This document shows positions 24,915 through 26,624 of a stretch of 26,624 bases of DNA, piece by piece. The notes beneath the pieces are model-generated. The model ran no database searches. It was not told where the DNA came from and saw nothing but the letters and a program-made list of their open reading frames with translations. This DNA comes from CALLCD01 sp039817885 (GTDB lineage: Bacteria > Pseudomonadota > Alphaproteobacteria > Caulobacterales > Hyphomonadaceae): positions 1-26,624 of the forward strand of contig JBCBUY010000039.1 in NCBI GenBank assembly GCA_039817885.1. Direction: 5' to 3'. Each line of letters starts with the position of its first letter. The stretch's first letter is position 1. A program made the position numbers and the translations under genes.

Positions 24915-25751
24915 CTAGTTAAGAACTGTTCGATATTCGGCGAAGGTCTGTTGGTTTTCAGGATCAGAAGAGATGTAGGCGATGCGGACCGGCTTGCCCT
25001 TCAGCTGCGCATGAAGCTCCGTTGGCAGAGGAAGTATGACATCCCGCTCACTGTTGGGTGTGTAGACCGCTACTCCCCGTGCAAAAAAGACAGGGTCTCT
25101 CTGGCCATCAACAAAGATCTGAATGTCGCCATAAGTTGACTGCGTGCCTTCTCTGGCAAACCGGGCAATGAGGAAGTGCTCTTCGCCATTGTCCGATGCC
25201 TGTTCAATTTCATCGATGCGAAGATCGGTGATCTCAATATCGGCTTCGAGTTCACCGACCCTGAGAATGATTGGAATGGTCAAAGACCGGATCGCAATCA
25301 GCTGAATTGACAGGGATGTGTCATTTGCATCTGTGCTTGCTGGCAAAGAGCGTCCGGCGCTGGTTGGCACCGACATGAGCCTTAAGTGAGAGCGATACTC
25401 TCCCGGTTCCAAATCGCCGGCACGGTTGGCCGAGACACGAACTGTCTGCTTTCCACCCGGCTCAAGAATGACACGGCGGGGCGCATAGCGAACATGATCA
25501 ATCGCAAATAGTTCATCATCTCGCTTGTCGTCGACAAGCTCAAGCGAGCCGTTTTCCAGCATACGTCGATTTTCAATCGATACTCTGAACGCCGCTTCTT
25601 CATCGCCTTTGTTTACGATAACGAGCTCCGCTGACCGCTCACCGCGTTCCAAAACGATCCTGGTCGGCGCAATGAGGACCTCGCTTTCGGCGGGCTGATG
25701 GTGAAGAGGCGAAGTTAGTATGTAGGCAGCAATTGCCAGTCTACGGATCAT
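24915..25751 (-). CDS. Periplasmic fimbrial chaperone (PapD-like fold)
   Basis: The 278-residue protein has a short signal sequence (about 1-22) and two Ig-like domains. Domain 1 shows the chaperone pattern: VLIAPTRIVLERGERSAELVIVNKGDEEAAFRVSI, then the edge strand YAPRRVILEPGGKQTVRVSANRAGDLEPGEYRSHLRL, where the basic PRR and the GEYRSHL segment match archaic/alternative chaperones rather than classical PapD. Such chaperones donate a strand to pilin subunits in the periplasm and deliver them to the usher. AAGGA, 8 nt before the ATG, supports the start. It lies 18 nt after the pilin gene and 60 nt before the usher gene, so the three are one operon. Confidence 0.9.
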   Translation of the reverse strand: MIRRLAIAAYILTSPLHHQPAESEVLIAPTRIVLERGERSAELVIVNKGDEEAAFRVSIENRRMLENGSLELVDDKRDDELFAIDHVRYAPRRVILEPGGKQTVRVSANRAGDLEPGEYRSHLRLMSVPTSAGRSLPASTDANDTSLSIQLIAIRSLTIPIILRVGELEADIEITDLRIDEIEQASDNGEEHFLIARFAREGTQSTYGDIQIFVDGQRDPVFFARGVAVYTPNSERDVILPLPTELHAQLKGKPVRIAYISSDPENQQTFAEYRTVLN

Positions 25752-25769
25752 GAAGCGGTCCTTTCCGTT

Positions 25770-26324
25770 CTATTGATAAGTGGCCGTAATGGTGAAGGTT
25801 CCCGTGTAGGTACCGAGGGGTTGATCAGGGTTGACGTTCAGGGTCGCGCCAACATTGAATCGGGCAAGACCACTGCTTCGTAGTGTTTGAAAGCCGCGAT
25901 AAGTGACATCGTTACCACTGCCGGCACCGGTAAATGTGTCGACGATCATCGTGTCGCCGGCCGCATTTGAAATGGTGATCTGCGTAGGGTTGGAATACTC
26001 TACGACCCGTAGGGGTTCCCCGGTTACGCGATACCGAGCACGCGTGCCGGGCGTTAAGCAGATCAGTTCGACGGAACACTCTGAGTTATTGTTGGAGCCG
26101 CGGCGAACAAGCACAGTTCCGGGGAGTGCTGCGTTTGGAACAATTGTTCCAAAATCGAGATCCTGGACCGTATTGATCGCGAGACCGTTGACGATAATGC
26201 CACCGACATTGCCTTCAAATTCTGGGTCTGCGCCACCGCCAGCAATATCTTCGTCTTGGGCGAAAGCCGTCATCCCGAATGCCGCGGATGCAACCGTCAA
26301 GGTAAGAATAGTCGTGCGGAACAT
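25770..26324 (-). CDS. DUF4402-type fimbrial subunit (pilin)
   Basis: The 184-residue precursor starts at the ATG at 26324, 8 nt after AGAAGG. A GTG at 26333 would put the ribosome-binding site too close. The signal peptide (MFRTTILTLTVASAAFG and on) is cleaved after AFA at about 22. The mature part has LDFGTIVP near its start, a disulfide-type Cys pair (CSVELIC), a Gly/Thr/Asn-rich beta-sandwich and the end block VGATLNVNPDQPLGTYTGTFTITATYQ, all features of DUF4402 proteins. Its place directly before a chaperone and usher makes a surface-fibre subunit the best reading. A paralogue lies just upstream. Confidence 0.88.
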   Translation of the reverse strand: MFRTTILTLTVASAAFGMTAFAQDEDIAGGGADPEFEGNVGGIIVNGLAINTVQDLDFGTIVPNAALPGTVLVRRGSNNNSECSVELICLTPGTRARYRVTGEPLRVVEYSNPTQITISNAAGDTMIVDTFTGAGSGNDVTYRGFQTLRSSGLARFNVGATLNVNPDQPLGTYTGTFTITATYQ

Positions 26325-26370
26325 GATAGACACCTTCTAGTTTCCGGGGTCCAAAGAGCCCGTTTGGAGT

Positions 26371-26398
26371 GGCCCGGCGGCATGGCATCCGCCGGGCC
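26371..26398. repeat. Perfect 10-bp GC-rich inverted repeat between the two pilin genes
   Basis: GGCCCGGCGG (26371-26380) and CCGCCGGGCC (26389-26398) form a perfect stem around an 8-nt loop. It lies 10 nt after the stop of the upstream pilin and about 47 nt before the next pilin start. With no T-tract it may stabilise the upstream pilin mRNA or reduce readthrough. Confidence 0.85.
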
Positions 26399-26407
26399 GG
26401 ATTTGAC

Positions 26408-26624
26408 CTACTGGTACTCAACAGAAACGATGAACGTTCCTGTGTACTCACCGGCAGGTTGGTTGGCGGCAACGGTAAGCGTTCCACCTACGTTGAAGGC
26501 ATCAGCGCCAGCTCCGCTAAGCGCGAAAGATCCGTCAAGCGAGGCAGCTGCGAAGCTGTCGACCGTCATCGTGTCGCTTGCAGCGTTAGCAATCTGTACG
26601 CTTGTTGGGACGGTGACTGTGTAG
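26408..26624 (-). CDS. Second DUF4402-type fimbrial subunit, C-terminal part, cut by window edge
   Basis: Reading the minus strand from the right edge gives 71 complete codons before the TAG at 26408-26410. The translation contains SVQIANAASDTMTVDSF, then FNVGGTLTVAANQPAGEYTG and a final SVEYQ. This matches the C-terminal half of the neighbouring pilin (VGATLNVNPDQPLGTYTG, ATYQ), so the two are paralogues in tandem. The amino-terminal half is outside the window. Being first of the two and followed by a stable hairpin, it may be the major subunit; that is inference only. Confidence 0.85.
   Translation of the reverse strand, partial: YTVTVPTSVQIANAASDTMTVDSFAAASLDGSFALSGAGADAFNVGGTLTVAANQPAGEYTGTFIVSVEYQ

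Overview
The window reads as a chromosomal segment of a moderately GC-rich Gram-negative alphaproteobacterium. Three things suggest this: dnaA lies directly downstream of rpsT, an arrangement common in Alphaproteobacteria; the mreB-mreC-mreD-mrdA-rodA block is complete; and an outer membrane is implied by a TorF-type porin-like protein and a chaperone-usher fimbrial locus. The closest feel is the Parvularculales/Caulobacterales/Maricaulales group, but the genus cannot be fixed from sequence alone. I saw no tRNA, rRNA, CRISPR array or insertion sequence.

Layout. Positions 1-559 hold the start of a sodium:neurotransmitter symporter family transporter (minus strand, cut by the window edge). Positions 656-6333 hold the cell-elongation operon mreB-mreC-mreD-mrdA-rodA (all minus). 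Its last four genes abut or overlap (TAAATG, TAAATG, ATGA). Positions 6650-9592 hold a GIY-YIG domain protein (plus), a calcium/sodium-type antiporter translationally coupled to queF (minus), and a short-chain dehydrogenase (plus). Positions 9785-10669 encode a TorF-like outer-membrane protein, followed by a clear intrinsic terminator. Positions 10786-19407 are the replication block: gyrB, recF, dnaN, dnaA and rpsT, all minus. A two-gene plus-strand cassette (MarR regulator plus S41 peptidase) lies between recF and gyrB. Positions 19502-21220 encode a multi-pass membrane protein ending in a coiled coil and a GrpE-like wing. Positions 21400-22041 encode a carboxymuconolactone decarboxylase-family protein. 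From 22089 to the right edge lies a minus-strand fimbrial operon: DUF4402-type pilin (partial), DUF4402-type pilin, periplasmic chaperone, usher.

How the genes work together. RodA polymerises and PBP2 crosslinks lateral-wall peptidoglycan, guided by MreBCD. DnaA, the DnaN clamp, RecF and GyrB cover initiation, processivity, gap repair and supercoiling. In the fimbrial locus, pilins exported by Sec are capped by the chaperone and assembled through the usher; perfect inverted repeats at two of its gene junctions may tune subunit stoichiometry.

Most worth a second look: (1) a strongly divergent DnaA, with Asp to His in the DnaA-box-reading RDHTT motif (here RHHTT) and no arginine in the usual box VII finger positions, plus no canonical DnaA box seen upstream; (2) the membrane protein with a GrpE-like C-terminus next to rpsT; (3) the MarR/S41 cassette splitting recF from gyrB, with a 14-bp palindrome over its promoter and an apparently leaderless start; (4) the DUF4402 fimbrial operon with an unusual usher and no visible tip adhesin.
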